DNA of 7,313 nt. Source: an uncultured Bryobacterales bacterium (lineage in GTDB: Bacteria; Acidobacteriota; Terriglobia; Bryobacterales; UBA6623). The notes under the pieces are model-generated. The model saw nothing but the letters and a program-made list of their open reading frames with translations. It had not been told where the DNA came from and searched no databases. Shown here piece after piece: positions 6,069 to 7,313 of this stretch. Both the position numbers and the translations under genes were made by a program. Positions within the stretch are counted from its first letter, which is position 1. Each line of letters starts with the position of its first letter. The stretch spans positions 1 through 7,313 of the forward strand of contig CAMPKL010000169.1 in NCBI GenBank assembly GCA_946887065.1, read 5' to 3'.

Positions 6069-7313
6069 ATGTCAGTCTTGTCGTCCGCCTCCAGCCTCAC
6101 AGAGCAATACAAGCCCCTCGAAGGTCATTTCGACGAGATGCTGACGCTTGAGGGGCAGGTCCGGCCGCATTGGAAGCCGATCGAAGAAGCGCTCGCCACG
6201 CTGGGCCGCGCCGAACTGCAACGGCGGGTGGAAGAGAGCCGCCGCGTCATCCGTGAAAACGGCATGACCTATCACGTGCAGAAGGAAGCCGACGTGGGCG
6301 CTGAGCCTGACCGGCCGTGGCCGCTCGACATTGTTCCTTGCGTGCTGTCCAGTGAAGACTGGAGTACGATCGAAGCCGCGGTGATACAGCGGGCGCGCCT
6401 GCTCAACGCCTTGCTGGTCGATCTGTACGGCCCGCGCAGGACCGTGCGCGAAGGTTCGTTGCCGCCGCCGTTTCTTTTCAATCACCCCGGTTTTCTGCGG
6501 CCCTGTGACGGCATCCGACCGCCGGACTCGGTCTGGCTGAACAACCTCGCTGTGGACTTGATTCGCGGTCCCGACGGAGCCTGGCGGATCATCGGCGAGC
6601 GCACGGAAACTCCGATGGGCCTGGGTTACGCGCTGGAGAACCGGCTCGTGCTGAACGAGACTTTGGGCGAGGCCCTCGGCGCGACCAGCGTCCGCCGGCT
6701 GGCATCGTTTTTTCAGGACTTCAAGCAGTCGCTGGCGACAGCCGCCGGGCGCCCAGAGAACCCGCGCATTGGCGTGCTCACCGACGGACCTTTGTCGCCC
6801 ACTTACTTCGAGCATGCCTATCTGGCGCGCTATTTGGGCTACACGCTGGTCCAGGGATCGGATCTGGCGGTGCGCGAGAAGCGCGTCTATCTGAGGACGC
6901 TTGGCGGGCTCTTGCCGGTGGATATGATCCTGCGACGCATGGAGTCGGCGGCCTGCGATCCGTTGGAACTGACTTCAGAATCGGCGAGCGGCGCGGCGGG
7001 CCTGCTCGATGTGGTGCGGACGGGGAACGTTGCCGTTGCCAACGCACTGGGCAGCGGCGTCGCCGAATCACACGCTCTATCGGCTTTCATGCCGGCTTTA
7101 AGCCGCAGCCTGTTAGGCGAAGAACTCAATCTTGAGAGTCCTCGGACCTGGTGGTGCGGACGGCCGGAATCGCTCGAATACGTCATCGAGCACCTCACGG
7201 ATTTGGTCATCAAGCCGACCTACAGGACGCTTTCGGACCGGCCGGTGTTCGGCCGCCAACTCAACCCCGTGAGGCGGGAGCGGCTGATCGCCAGGATGCG
7301 CGCCAACCCCAAC
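6069..7313 (+). CDS. Circularly permuted ATP-grasp protein, COG2308 type (3' end beyond window)
   Basis: The frame is open from ATG 6069 to the last base: 415 residues with no stop. It is the N-terminal part of a circularly permuted ATP-grasp type 2 protein, predicted ATP-dependent carboxylate-amine ligases. Family landmarks appear in order: LEGQVRPHW (27-35), PLDIVPCVLSSEDW (85-98), GLGYALENRLVL (184-195), YFEHAYLARYLGYTLVQGSD (246-265), YLRTLGGLLPVDMILRR (274-290), GNVAVANALGSGVAES (319-334), TWWCG (360-364) and LVIKP (379-383, Lys382 a possible nucleotide-binding lysine). In ATP-grasp enzymes the carboxylate is activated as an acyl-phosphate and then attacked by an amine. No signal peptide is seen, so it is cytoplasmic. 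It lies 27 bases after the transglutaminase-DUF2126 gene, the usual neighbour of this family. In relatives this domain is often followed, in the same chain or the next gene, by an alpha-E (DUF403) domain and a further transglutaminase; whether that holds here is outside the window. Start is ATG 6069 or TTG 6078. Confidence 0.9.
   Translation, partial: MSVLSSASSLTEQYKPLEGHFDEMLTLEGQVRPHWKPIEEALATLGRAELQRRVEESRRVIRENGMTYHVQKEADVGAEPDRPWPLDIVPCVLSSEDWSTIEAAVIQRARLLNALLVDLYGPRRTVREGSLPPPFLFNHPGFLRPCDGIRPPDSVWLNNLAVDLIRGPDGAWRIIGERTETPMGLGYALENRLVLNETLGEALGATSVRRLASFFQDFKQSLATAAGRPENPRIGVLTDGPLSPTYFEHAYLARYLGYTLVQGSDLAVREKRVYLRTLGGLLPVDMILRRMESAACDPLELTSESASGAAGLLDVVRTGNVAVANALGSGVAESHALSAFMPALSRSLLGEELNLESPRTWWCGRPESLEYVIEHLTDLVIKPTYRTLSDRPVFGRQLNPVRRERLIARMRANPN

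Noticed and set aside
6072..6815. Open frame on the - strand (247 codons) opposite the ATP-grasp gene
   Set aside because: The + strand here encodes COG2308 landmarks in unbroken order, so the antisense frame is a compositional by-product.
1..7313. CRISPR array, insertion sequence, tRNA/rRNA or phage remnants
   Set aside because: No spaced repeats, transposase motifs, terminal inverted repeats or recognisable RNA-gene sequence were seen, and composition is even across the window.

Overview
The window is high-GC bacterial DNA with every supported gene on the + strand. It holds the tail of an ABC-transporter permease, two single genes for exported enzymes, and the first two genes of a cytoplasmic peptide-ligase-type operon. 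The organism is most likely an acidobacterium of the Solibacter/Bryobacter kind. That is inferred from three things: a permease tail ending in an ARRATKIEP-type motif, an exported aldolase with an MTRKEFLAAP signal start, and an exported COG3964 amidohydrolase. Planctomycetes and Verrucomicrobia remain possible, and no ribosomal or other marker gene is present to settle it.

Layout: 1-96 is the C-terminus of an FtsX/MacB-type permease. 97-267 is intergenic and carries an extended -10-like promoter and a strong Shine-Dalgarno. 268-1242 encodes a secreted HpcH/HpaI-family aldolase/lyase, closed by a clear intrinsic terminator at 1264-1295. 1318-2562 encodes a secreted metal-dependent amidohydrolase of the COG3964 group. 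It appears to be read from a leaderless transcript, because a TATACT box sits six bases before its ATG and there is no ribosome binding site. 2563-2705 is a second intergenic stretch with no convincing signal.

2706-6041 encodes a 1111-residue fusion of a transglutaminase-like protein with a DUF2126 domain, and 6069 to the window end is a circularly permuted ATP-grasp protein (COG2308 type). The two genes lie 27 bases apart and form one transcription unit that continues past the window. Comparative genomics of amidoligases places this pair (with alpha-E domain proteins, more transglutaminases and sometimes the proteasome-like Anbu peptidase) in a predicted system that makes and breaks amide bonds on peptides. 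Its natural substrate is not established to my knowledge. This is the part of the window most likely to hold under-described biology.

The two exported enzymes have no evident link with the operon. Both show by-eye departures from textbook active sites: the aldolase lacks the usual substrate-binding Arg, and the amidohydrolase has Asp where a metal-ligand His is expected.
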